Source: JACVRN01 sp036403815 | GTDB taxonomy: Bacteria; Acidobacteriota; Blastocatellia; Pyrinomonadales; Pyrinomonadaceae | Assembly: GCA_036403815.1 (NCBI GenBank) | Contig: DASWQH010000055.1 | Coordinates: forward strand, 1 to 64,000 | DNA length: 64,000 bases | Direction: 5' to 3' | Program-made: the position numbers and the translations under genes | Part shown: positions 1 to 7,751 of the stretch, piece by piece | Numbering within the stretch: the first letter of the stretch is position 1 | How the letters are laid out: every line of letters starts with the position of its first letter | The notes under the pieces: model-generated | Databases searched by the model: none | Told to the model about the DNA's origin: nothing | Seen by the model: the letters and a program-made list of their open reading frames with translations, nothing else

Positions 1-114
1 CAACGCACGTACGGCCCCGTGCCGAAGTCACACCCGTGGAGAGGCTTCGACTACTCGAAGAAATCCATCGCGGCGATGAAGAAGCGGGGTGACATCTCTA
101 CTTGGGACAAATAG
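1..114 (+). CDS. C-terminal end of a transposase (cut by window edge)
   Basis: An open frame runs from base 1 to a TAG at 112-114, giving 37 residues that end in RGDISTWDK. A short tail with HPW followed by a basic stretch and GDIST resembles the C-termini of DDE transposases whose last codons run into the element's inverted repeat. The start lies outside the window, so the family (IS481-like or a relative) cannot be fixed. It probably marks the right end of an insertion sequence just upstream of the SIR2/STAND cluster. Confidence 0.5.
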   Translation, partial: QRTYGPVPKSHPWRGFDYSKKSIAAMKKRGDISTWDK

Positions 115-132
115 GTGACATCTCTACTTGGG
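88..132 (+). repeat. 19-bp direct repeat at the end of the insertion sequence
   Basis: The sequence GGTGACATCTCTACTTGGG occurs at 88-106, inside the last codons of the transposase tail, and again at 114-132 just after its stop. Duplicated terminal sequence of this kind is typical of an IS end. The second copy probably marks the outer boundary of the element. Everything to the right, including the promoter and the SIR2 gene, lies outside it. Confidence 0.55.
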
Positions 133-154
133 GTTTACACAGTTTTCAAAAGCA

Positions 155-183
155 TTGACATTCTGTCTGATTAGGAATACTTT
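155..183 (+). promoter_or_regulatory. Putative sigma-70 promoter of the SIR2/STAND cluster
   Basis: A perfect TTGACA (155-160) is followed after 17 bp by TACTTT (178-183), a weak -10. It lies about 110 bp before the first SIR2-like start codon at 294 and just outside the IS end. No other good promoter is visible in this gap. Inference from sequence only. Confidence 0.4.
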
Positions 184-293
184 GCCTTAGTTCTGACGCT
201 CTTTTCCTGCTGGCAAGGTTCTTACCTTGTTAGCCTCACCACCTTATAGCCGCGATCTTACCAGTCGAGTACACACCAAACTGGAGATTAGAA

Positions 294-1169
294 ATGCCAG
301 AACTGTTGAATAACGAAAACTGGAATTTCCTCCTGGAGGATATTAATAACCAGAGATGTACTCCTTTTTTAGGAGCGGGCGTTTGTTATGGCGTTCTGCC
401 GCTTGGGGCAGATATTGCGAAAACATGGGCGCAGGATTACGGGTATCCGATGGATGATTCCGAAGACCTCATCAAAGTCTCTCAGTTTCTTGCCGTCGAG
501 CAATATCCCATGTTCCCCAAAGACGAGCTGGTGAAGTTGTTTCAGACCTTAAACAAGTCGCCGGATTTTAATGATCCGGAAGAGCCTCATCGCGCGCTGG
601 CAGAACTGCCGCTACCCATATACATAACAACAAACTACGATGACTTCATGATGAAGGCGCTGAAGAAACGTTTTAGAGACCCTAAGCGAGAGATATGTCG
701 TTGGAATACGCTCACTCAAAGTCGCCTTTCCAGGTTCGATGAAAACTATACTCCCACCGCAGCGAATCCAGTTGTGTTTCACCTGCACGGACACACCGAA
801 GCAGCATACTCAATAGTTTTGACCGAAGATGATTATTACGATTTTCTCATCAACGTTTCCCGCGATCAATCTTTGATTCCGAGGCCGATTGAAGTGGCGC
901 TCACGGAGACATCTCTTCTATTCATAGGCTACGGCCTGCGTGACTGGAACTTTCGCGTTCTCTTAGAAGGACTGCACCGTTTTATGGAAAGAGGATTGGA
1001 GCGCAAACATCTGGCAGTCATGCTTGCTCCTAAAGTCTCACCGGAACGACAGCAGAAAGTAGTGGATTTTCTGTCCGCATACTATGGAAGGCTCAACATT
1101 CAGGTTTACTGGGGTACTGCTAGAGAATTCTTGAAAGAACTAGGCGAGCGTTGGCGTAACTCCGCATAA
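294..1169 (+). CDS. SIR2-like NAD-binding protein, motifs intact
   Basis: 291 residues, essentially one SIR2-like (SIR2_2 type) domain. Visible motifs are the NAD-loop G27-A28-G29 in TPFLGAG, TTNYDD (N114, D116) equivalent to the TQN-x-D motif, HLHG with the likely catalytic H165, and a C-terminal GYGLRDWNFR. In bacterial immunity such domains usually degrade NAD+ (Thoeris ThsA, DSR, SIR2-HerA, Avs5); NADase activity here is inference. ATG at 294 follows GGAG. It is the first gene of a + strand cluster with a paralogue 175 bp downstream and a STAND NTPase after that, so it is the best candidate for the toxic effector. No signal peptide or membrane segment, so cytoplasmic. Confidence 0.85.
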   Translation: MPELLNNENWNFLLEDINNQRCTPFLGAGVCYGVLPLGADIAKTWAQDYGYPMDDSEDLIKVSQFLAVEQYPMFPKDELVKLFQTLNKSPDFNDPEEPHRALAELPLPIYITTNYDDFMMKALKKRFRDPKREICRWNTLTQSRLSRFDENYTPTAANPVVFHLHGHTEAAYSIVLTEDDYYDFLINVSRDQSLIPRPIEVALTETSLLFIGYGLRDWNFRVLLEGLHRFMERGLERKHLAVMLAPKVSPERQQKVVDFLSAYYGRLNIQVYWGTAREFLKELGERWRNSA

Positions 1170-1344
1170 ATACAGCCGGGGATGCTTTAGCCCTGCTGGA
1201 ATTTCAGAATTCCCTTTCAACCCGCTCTGTATGCAGCCGGACTAAAGTAAGAGCTTCAAAATCAGCGAGCATTTGCAGATTGATCCGGCATGATGTCTGA
1301 AATGTTAAGCCCACCATACCAACCATCGATAGGAGATACAGGGG

Positions 1345-2289
1345 ATGGCTAATACAGAAATACAGGAACAGGAAAGCTTAAAGGCGCAAGAGCCTGAAAG
1401 CTTAAATGACGATGACTGGAAGAACCTTTTGAAGCAAATCTCTAGAGGTAAATGCACTCCCTTTATTGGAACAGAAGCCTGCGCCGGGCTATATGAAATG
1501 AAGACCGATCGCGCGAAGAGATGGGCGGATGAAGAAGATTTTCCACTGGAAGATCGCAGCGATCTGGCAAGGGTCGCACAGTTTCTGGCCGTCAGAGACC
1601 GCGAAGCAAAGCCAATCGACAAGCTCATCGAAGAATTTGAGGCAATCACCCCTCCCAATTTCAAGGATGCTCTTGAAGCGCATCGTGCGCTGGCAGAGCT
1701 TCCGCTGCCAATTTATATCACTACCAATTACGACGATTTCATGAAACAGGCTTTTAAGTCGTTGCGCATGCCGCGCGATGTTAGACGAGAGTATTGCCGC
1801 TGGAGAAAAAACAGGCTCCCGACTGAAGCGTCTATTTTTTCCAGCGATTACCAACCCAGTGTGGCTAATCCGGTTGTCTTCCACATGTACGGTCACACGG
1901 ACATACCTGCGTCTCTGGTCTTGACCGAGAATGACTTCTTGAAGTTTCTGGTCAATGTCTCAAGCGATCAGTCTCTGATTCCGTCGCTGATACAGGGAGC
2001 AATCGCAGGAGGCTCATTGCTCTTTTTAGGTTACAGGCTGGACGAATGGGATTTCAGAATTCTGTTCCATACCGTCGCCAGCTATTTAGAAAACAGTCTC
2101 ACACAGGCGCATTTTATAGTGATGGTTGTGCCCGTTGGAGAGAACGCCCCGCAGGGAAGAAAAGAGAAAGCGATTAAATACCTGAACCTCTATTTTGAGA
2201 AGCAGAATACTCGTATCTACTGGGGAACGTGCCAGAAGTTTATTCGCGAGCTGAAAACCAGATGGGAGAATTCCAGCTATGCCAAATAG
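1345..2289 (+). CDS. SIR2-like paralogue with degraded active site (probable pseudoenzyme)
   Basis: 314 residues, alignable end to end with the preceding protein (shared TPF-G, AHRALAELPLPIYITTNYDDFM, NPVVFH, DQSLIP). Three signature positions have changed: GAG is G42-T43-E44, the catalytic-His motif HLHG is HMYG (Y182 in place of His), and GYGLRDW is GYRLDEW. The N/D pair (N128, D130) is kept. It is therefore unlikely to hydrolyse NAD+ and may regulate, scaffold or sense for the intact copy. ATG at 1345 follows AGGAG. Its 3' end overlaps the STAND gene by 11 bp, which suggests translational coupling. The reading frame is intact, so it is not a decaying pseudogene. Confidence 0.85.
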   Translation: MANTEIQEQESLKAQEPESLNDDDWKNLLKQISRGKCTPFIGTEACAGLYEMKTDRAKRWADEEDFPLEDRSDLARVAQFLAVRDREAKPIDKLIEEFEAITPPNFKDALEAHRALAELPLPIYITTNYDDFMKQAFKSLRMPRDVRREYCRWRKNRLPTEASIFSSDYQPSVANPVVFHMYGHTDIPASLVLTENDFLKFLVNVSSDQSLIPSLIQGAIAGGSLLFLGYRLDEWDFRILFHTVASYLENSLTQAHFIVMVVPVGENAPQGRKEKAIKYLNLYFEKQNTRIYWGTCQKFIRELKTRWENSSYAK

Positions 2290-5200
2290 AAATGAACCGT
2301 ATGTTGGGCCGCGCCCTTTTGAGCAAGCCGACAAGGATTTTTTCTTTGGCCGCAATCAAGAGAGCAATGAGCTTATCTCATTGATTATCGCTCATCCCGT
2401 CCTGCTGCTTTATGCGCCTTCGGGTGCGGGCAAGACCTCGCTGCTCAAGGCGCAAATCATTCCCGCTCTGGATGAGACGGAAGAGTTCGATATGCTCCCG
2501 CCTACACGCGTTCGCGCTCAGGACTCCGCTGCGCTTGAAGATGAAAAGATTAAAAACATCTACATGTATAACGCGCTCAAAGACCTGTCCAACAACCAGC
2601 TCAGCCCTATAGAGAGAGCGCATATGACCCTGGCCGAATACTTGAAGAAGAGGCCGCGAGCGCTGAAAAAACCTGATTCTTATGCCAGTGAGGTAGACAA
2701 TCAGGCTACAGAGCAACGGCTGCCGCGCGCCATAATTTTCGATCAGCTAGAGGAGCTGTTTACCTTTTTTCCTGAGAGATACAAAGACCGGCAAAACTTT
2801 TTCGAGCAGATTGTAGACGCCCTGGAAGAAGACACCTTCCTGCGCGTCATCATTTCCATGCGCGAAGATTACATAGCCGAGATGGATCCTTACGTTGATA
2901 TTCTTCCCGAAAAACTTCGCACGCGCTTTCGTCTTGAACGGCTGCGCGAGCAGACCGCGCTGACGGCTGTGATAGAACCTTTGAAGGCTGAAGGGTTAAA
3001 GATCAAGCGCCAATTTGCGCCGGGCGTGGCCGAAAAGCTCATCACCAATCTACTCAAGGTTCGGGTCATATCCTTAACAGGTCAGGTCAAGGAGGTGAAG
3101 GGGGAGTTTGTTGATCCGGTGCAGCTTCAGGTGGTCTGTCAGACGCTATGGGAAAATTTAACCAGCAATGAAACGACGATTACAGAAAAGCATCTGGAAA
3201 AATTTGGCGACGTTAACCAGGCTCTCATAAACTTCTACGAGAAGTGTATTCAGAAGGCAGTCGAGGCGGCCAACAAGCAGAGAAAAGAGAACGAGCCGGA
3301 GTTGAAAGATGGGGTCTTACGCGGCTGGATTGAGCGTGTTTTGATTACGCGTGAAGGGACGCGTGGAATAATTTTTCGCGGCCACGGAGATCGTATCAGC
3401 GGTATGCCCGTGGAGGCAGTGGAAGAGTTAGAGAGCCAGCATCTCATCCGCGCAGAGCTGCGCGGCGGCCAGGTCTGGTACGAGTTGAGCCATGATCGAT
3501 TTATCCAACCCATACTGGAATCCAATCGAAGACACCTGCTCAAGCAGCCGCTGGCAAAGCAGAAGGGCGAAGAGCTTGAGAAAAAAGCTATTGAATGGCT
3601 GGATGCAGGCCGTCCTGACAATCTGCTTCTGGACGCAGGCGCATTGTCTGATGCGCAAAGCTGGATTGACAGCCCCGAAGGCCAGACCATAGGGTACGGC
3701 GAAACTCTTTTCTCCCTGGTGACGGCCAGCCAAACGGCTGCCGATCAAGTGGAGAACAAGCGCAATCAACTCCTGTTAGAAGAGCAAAAGCTCAGACTCG
3801 AAGCAGAAACACTCAGAGCTGCCGATGAGCGCAGGCGATACAAACAACTGAAGCTTGGGATAACTCTGCTCGCTCTGTTCTTTCTCGCAGCCGTCATCTT
3901 AACCATTTTTTCAGTTCAACAGGCATACGCAATAAGCAAAGCGCTCGGAGAGGTGACGAAAGCAAACAAACAGACGCAGGAAGCGCGAACCCAGGTGATG
4001 GCTGCCAATGATAAGCTGGAATCACAGAATGAGACACTAATACAGAAAAATTCGGAGCTTGAGGAGGAACGACAGAAAGTTAAAAAGGCCAGCGATGCTG
4101 CTATTGATGAGCGAGATAAAGCCCTGAAGGCTACCAAACTCGCCGACATCGCCCGAAAAGAAGCGGAGAAGGCTCAAGCCGATCTCCTGATAAAGAACAC
4201 GAAGCTGAACGAGCAAACGGGACTATTATCTAATCAGGCCAGTAAATTAAAGCAACAGAGTCTCGACCTTGCCCTTAATCAAACCAGGCTCGAAACGCAG
4301 AACAAGGAACTCAATGCAGCCAAGTCTATAGCAGAGCGGGAAGTCCTGAAAAATCGCGCGAAGGTGCTTTATATGGACGCTGACCGGCTGAATAAGATTG
4401 AAGATTATGAGAGTAGCGCACGCTTGTCTCTGGCCGCAATGGAGCTTTCCACGACAGCATCCATACAGGATTTACTTCGTGACACATTACGAAGAGTCTC
4501 TGACATTCCGTATGATGCTCTGAAACCGAACGATGAATTGCTTGGACGCTTCAAGAAATTCAGCGGCGCGTATTTCAGCCCCGACGGCACAACCATTCTG
4601 ACGACCAGCACCGATGGCCCCGTGCTTATCTGGAAACGTGTGGACAGCAAATGGGTACAGACGGCTCAACTCTCCGCGAACCTCAGCCAAACTGCCGAAC
4701 TTGATTTCAGCACGGATAACAGGAACGTCATCACAGCCCACGAGGATGGAGTGATGCGCATGTGGAATACCGACAGCGGCCAGTTGGTCAGAGAGTTTAA
4801 AGGCCACACACGCGCCATACATGCGCTTGCATTCAGCCCCGACGGGCGTTACATAGCGACCGAGGCGATGGACGGCACGGGCAGGATTTGGGACGCCGCC
4901 ACAGGCACGAGCCTTGCGGTACTCAATGATTTGCAAGGCCCTGCCGCTTCGATTGCATTCAGCCCCGACGGGAAAAGACTCGTCACCGAAGTCGAGAAAA
5001 AAGATGCGGATGACGTAGCGGTATTTTACGGGGCACGGGTTTGGACTGTCCCCGAAGGTAAAGAGGTCTTCACGCTGAAAGACTCTACCGATCCAGCCAG
5101 TGTTAAAGGCGCAGCCACATCCGTCTCTTACAGTCCGGACGGGAAATACCTGTTGATTAAAAATTCTGGTGGCTCGGTGAAAGTGTGGGATGCAAACAGA

Positions 5201-6619
5201 GGAAATTTGATTGCCATTATAGGAGACCCCAGGAATTTAGTTGACAGCGCATATTTCAGTCCGAACAGTAAGTATATTGCCGCCATCATAGCCAATAGGA
5301 TTCAACTGCTGGAATTGCGCGGCGGCAAATGGGTAAACTCTTCTGAGTTGCGGGAAACAACCGATCAGATTACCGCGTTGGCTTTCAGTCCAGACAGCAG
5401 CTTGATCGTGACATCAAGCCAAAACACTGCAAAGGTATGGGACGTGCGATCCTTGGGGGTGGTCTCGACTCTCAAAGGACACTCAGGTGGAATCCTGAGC
5501 ATCGCCTTCGCTCCAATCAGTGGTAAGAAACTGGTTCTCACGGCGAGCCTGGATAATACAGCGCGGGTCTGGGACGTAGGCGATCATGGAGCGACTACAG
5601 GCGTCACGCGAGCAATCCTTCGACAGCCCGGCCTCATCCTTGATGCAGAAGTCGGTCAGACTCTGAATCAACAATTTATCATCACTTCAGGTAGCTCTAG
5701 TGCGGCACGCATCTGGGACATGACGGGCAGGGTGAAAAGAGTCTTATCTCATCCCAGTAGTCTTTACAGGTCGTCGTTCAGTCTTGACGGTCAATACGCT
5801 GCGACGACATGTAAAGATGGGATTGTGCGAATCTGGGAATGGAGGGATGATAAAAAAGCGGCCATTCAAATTCAAGCCCAAGCTTATGACGTGGCCTTTA
5901 GCCCGGATGGCAAAATCGTCGCCACAGCCAACTACGACGGGTCAGTAACCCTGTGGGACTGGAAGAGTCAGCCGCCAAAGTTATTAAGAAAAATGACGGG
6001 TAATTACAGCGTACTCAGCGTTGCATTCAATACGCAGGGCAATCTGATAGTAACGGCTAGCATAGATGGCACGGTGAGAGTATGGAATGTGAGCGACGGC
6101 TCGCAGGCAGCAGAACCGTTCAAGATACAGGGTAAGGTTAGTGTCGCTAATAAAGCGGTTTTCAGCCCGGATGGCGAATCTATTGCAATCGCAGCGACCG
6201 ACCAGGCGGCGCGCATCTGGAAGTGGAAGCAGAATCAAAGCCCGGACAACCCGGTGGTGCTGTGCGGCCACACAGGCGTTGTTTACAGCATCGCTTTCAA
6301 TTCAACCGGCGATTTGATTGTGACCGCAAGTGGGGATAAGACGGCTAGAGTCTGGGATGTCAAGACCGGGAGGTCAATCGCCATCCTGCGCGGGCATACA
6401 AGCGAGGTTTATTCGGCCGTCTTCAGTGCGACAAGCAACTTCGTTTTGACGGCGAGCGCCGATTCCACTGCTCGCATCTACCCGCAAGAGGAGTATTTCC
6501 AATCAATCGAAGAGCTTCGCTCGCTCGCGGAGAAAAAGAAGGTCAGGAAACTAACGCCGGAAGAACTGAACGCATATCTTTCAGAGTCAGATGAATCATG
6601 CTCCACAAAAAGGCCATGA
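2279..6619 (+). CDS. nSTAND1 NTPase with transmembrane helix, coiled coil and WD40 repeats
   Basis: 1446 residues. The N-terminal nSTAND1-type NTPase starts with PYVGPRPF; Walker A is A46-T53 (APSGAGKT) and Walker B is FDQLEELF (154-161). A basic RRRYKQLK precedes one hydrophobic helix (about 526-546), then a long coiled coil (about 548-710), then about 14-15 WD-type repeats (about 755-1402), enough for two seven-bladed propellers. STAND proteins are signal-dependent switches that oligomerise on ligand binding. The start overlaps the SIR2-like pseudoenzyme by 11 bp. The positive-inside rule puts the NTPase in the cytoplasm and the propellers across the membrane, which is unusual for an immune STAND sensor. 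Ligand and partner are unknown; a signalling role is well supported by domains, a defence role is inference from neighbours. Confidence 0.88.
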   Translation: MPNRNEPYVGPRPFEQADKDFFFGRNQESNELISLIIAHPVLLLYAPSGAGKTSLLKAQIIPALDETEEFDMLPPTRVRAQDSAALEDEKIKNIYMYNALKDLSNNQLSPIERAHMTLAEYLKKRPRALKKPDSYASEVDNQATEQRLPRAIIFDQLEELFTFFPERYKDRQNFFEQIVDALEEDTFLRVIISMREDYIAEMDPYVDILPEKLRTRFRLERLREQTALTAVIEPLKAEGLKIKRQFAPGVAEKLITNLLKVRVISLTGQVKEVKGEFVDPVQLQVVCQTLWENLTSNETTITEKHLEKFGDVNQALINFYEKCIQKAVEAANKQRKENEPELKDGVLRGWIERVLITREGTRGIIFRGHGDRISGMPVEAVEELESQHLIRAELRGGQVWYELSHDRFIQPILESNRRHLLKQPLAKQKGEELEKKAIEWLDAGRPDNLLLDAGALSDAQSWIDSPEGQTIGYGETLFSLVTASQTAADQVENKRNQLLLEEQKLRLEAETLRAADERRRYKQLKLGITLLALFFLAAVILTIFSVQQAYAISKALGEVTKANKQTQEARTQVMAANDKLESQNETLIQKNSELEEERQKVKKASDAAIDERDKALKATKLADIARKEAEKAQADLLIKNTKLNEQTGLLSNQASKLKQQSLDLALNQTRLETQNKELNAAKSIAEREVLKNRAKVLYMDADRLNKIEDYESSARLSLAAMELSTTASIQDLLRDTLRRVSDIPYDALKPNDELLGRFKKFSGAYFSPDGTTILTTSTDGPVLIWKRVDSKWVQTAQLSANLSQTAELDFSTDNRNVITAHEDGVMRMWNTDSGQLVREFKGHTRAIHALAFSPDGRYIATEAMDGTGRIWDAATGTSLAVLNDLQGPAASIAFSPDGKRLVTEVEKKDADDVAVFYGARVWTVPEGKEVFTLKDSTDPASVKGAATSVSYSPDGKYLLIKNSGGSVKVWDANRGNLIAIIGDPRNLVDSAYFSPNSKYIAAIIANRIQLLELRGGKWVNSSELRETTDQITALAFSPDSSLIVTSSQNTAKVWDVRSLGVVSTLKGHSGGILSIAFAPISGKKLVLTASLDNTARVWDVGDHGATTGVTRAILRQPGLILDAEVGQTLNQQFIITSGSSSAARIWDMTGRVKRVLSHPSSLYRSSFSLDGQYAATTCKDGIVRIWEWRDDKKAAIQIQAQAYDVAFSPDGKIVATANYDGSVTLWDWKSQPPKLLRKMTGNYSVLSVAFNTQGNLIVTASIDGTVRVWNVSDGSQAAEPFKIQGKVSVANKAVFSPDGESIAIAATDQAARIWKWKQNQSPDNPVVLCGHTGVVYSIAFNSTGDLIVTASGDKTARVWDVKTGRSIAILRGHTSEVYSAVFSATSNFVLTASADSTARIYPQEEYFQSIEELRSLAEKKKVRKLTPEELNAYLSESDESCSTKRP

Positions 6620-6690
6620 AGCTGGATGGCCTTCTCAGGCCAATTTCGAGCGCGTGTCTGCATGCGTCGGTCTCTGAAGGGAGCTAACAG

Positions 6691-7509
6691 ATGTCTAATC
6701 AAGCAGGCGCAGACCGCCCTTTCTTCAAGCAGGGCACAAACGTTCCAGAGGTGATAGCGCACCGTGGCGGTGCCGGGGAGTGGCCTGCCGAAACCATTTA
6801 CGCCTTTGAGCAGGCCGTGGACATAGGCGTAGATATTTTGGAGATGGATATACGCTACACTTCAGACGAGGAGCTGATACTGATGCACGACGCGAGTCTC
6901 AAAGAGACAACTGGCCTCGATAAGCGCGTCGAAAAAGTGGAGTACGATGAGATTAAGGATTTGGACGCAGCCTTCCGGTGGAGGCAAGCGGGAAAGGTAT
7001 TTCCACCCGACGCAAATCTCAAAGTACCCAGGCTCGAAGATGTATTAAAAAACAAAAAGCTTCTTGGCAGGCGCATGAATATTGAGATCAAGCCATCTGA
7101 CTTTCCCCTACGGTTAATTCAAAAATTCCACGAGCTGCTCAAAAAATACGAGATGACAGACAAGGTGTTGGTGGCCTCCGGCTGGAATCATGTTTTACAT
7201 GAATTCCGCCGCGAGTGCCCGGAAGTCGCAACCTCCGCTTCGGTTCTTGAGATAGAGGAATTCAAGGCTCTGGACAAGGTATTTGACTGGGATTACAGGC
7301 CGGACACGGATGCTATACAGTGGTATTCAAGGCTGCTCGTACCTATCATCACGAAAAAATTTGTAGATAAGGCTAAGCAGCTTAACCTCAAAGTTCATGG
7401 CTGGACGGTTAATGAGGAGAAAGAAATGCTGCGGCTAAAGGAACTCGGCATAGACGGGATTATTACAGATTACCCAAGCACTTTGCTGAGACTTCTGAAA
7501 CGCCTTTAG
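6691..7509 (+). CDS. Glycerophosphodiester phosphodiesterase family protein
   Basis: 272 residues, one GDPD TIM-barrel. It shows the HRGG motif (H24, R25), PAET in place of the usual PENT, E51 and D53 as metal ligands, the second catalytic His in MHD (H66-D67), and IEIKP with E132. Known members cleave glycerophosphodiesters to glycerol-3-phosphate and an alcohol, or act on lysophospholipids. ATG at 6691 is preceded by AGGGAG (6678-6683) and lies 71 bp after the STAND stop on the same strand. No signal peptide is seen, so cytoplasmic. It could be ordinary lipid salvage, or a membrane-lipid effector of the adjacent system; the sequence does not decide. Confidence 0.85.
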   Translation: MSNQAGADRPFFKQGTNVPEVIAHRGGAGEWPAETIYAFEQAVDIGVDILEMDIRYTSDEELILMHDASLKETTGLDKRVEKVEYDEIKDLDAAFRWRQAGKVFPPDANLKVPRLEDVLKNKKLLGRRMNIEIKPSDFPLRLIQKFHELLKKYEMTDKVLVASGWNHVLHEFRRECPEVATSASVLEIEEFKALDKVFDWDYRPDTDAIQWYSRLLVPIITKKFVDKAKQLNLKVHGWTVNEEKEMLRLKELGIDGIITDYPSTLLRLLKRL

Positions 7510-7544
7510 TAACGTGAGACGCGAGATAAGCAGACTATCTTCTT

Positions 7545-7750
7545 AGCCCCTGAAAGGGGCGACAGACTGTAGCCCACGGCGCGAGCCGTGGGAATTGAGT
7601 AGCGATAAAAGTTAAAAGCCCCTGAAAGGGGCGAAAGAAATCCAGTCTTGATAATCTTTCGCCCCTTTCAGGGGCTTTGAAATATTCGCTCTGCTTGTAT
7701 TCCCATGACTTACGTCATGGGCTAAATTCATTCGTCCCTTTCAGGGGCTA
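7545..7750. repeat. REP-like palindrome cluster
   Basis: Four copies of a GCCCCTGAAAGGGGC-type palindrome, two forward (7545-7560 and within 7615-7637) and two reversed (within 7656-7678 and 7734-7750). The middle two form a perfect 23-bp inverted repeat (7615-7637 with 7656-7678). Interleaved are two other palindromes, CCCACGGC-gcga-GCCGTGGG (7573-7592) and CCCATGAC-ttac-GTCATGGG (7702-7721). It separates the convergent GDPD and methyltransferase genes and ends 1 bp before the latter's stop codon. It resembles BIME/REP arrays mobilised by RAYT transposases; no RAYT gene is in the window. Confidence 0.75.
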
Positions 7751-7751
7751 G

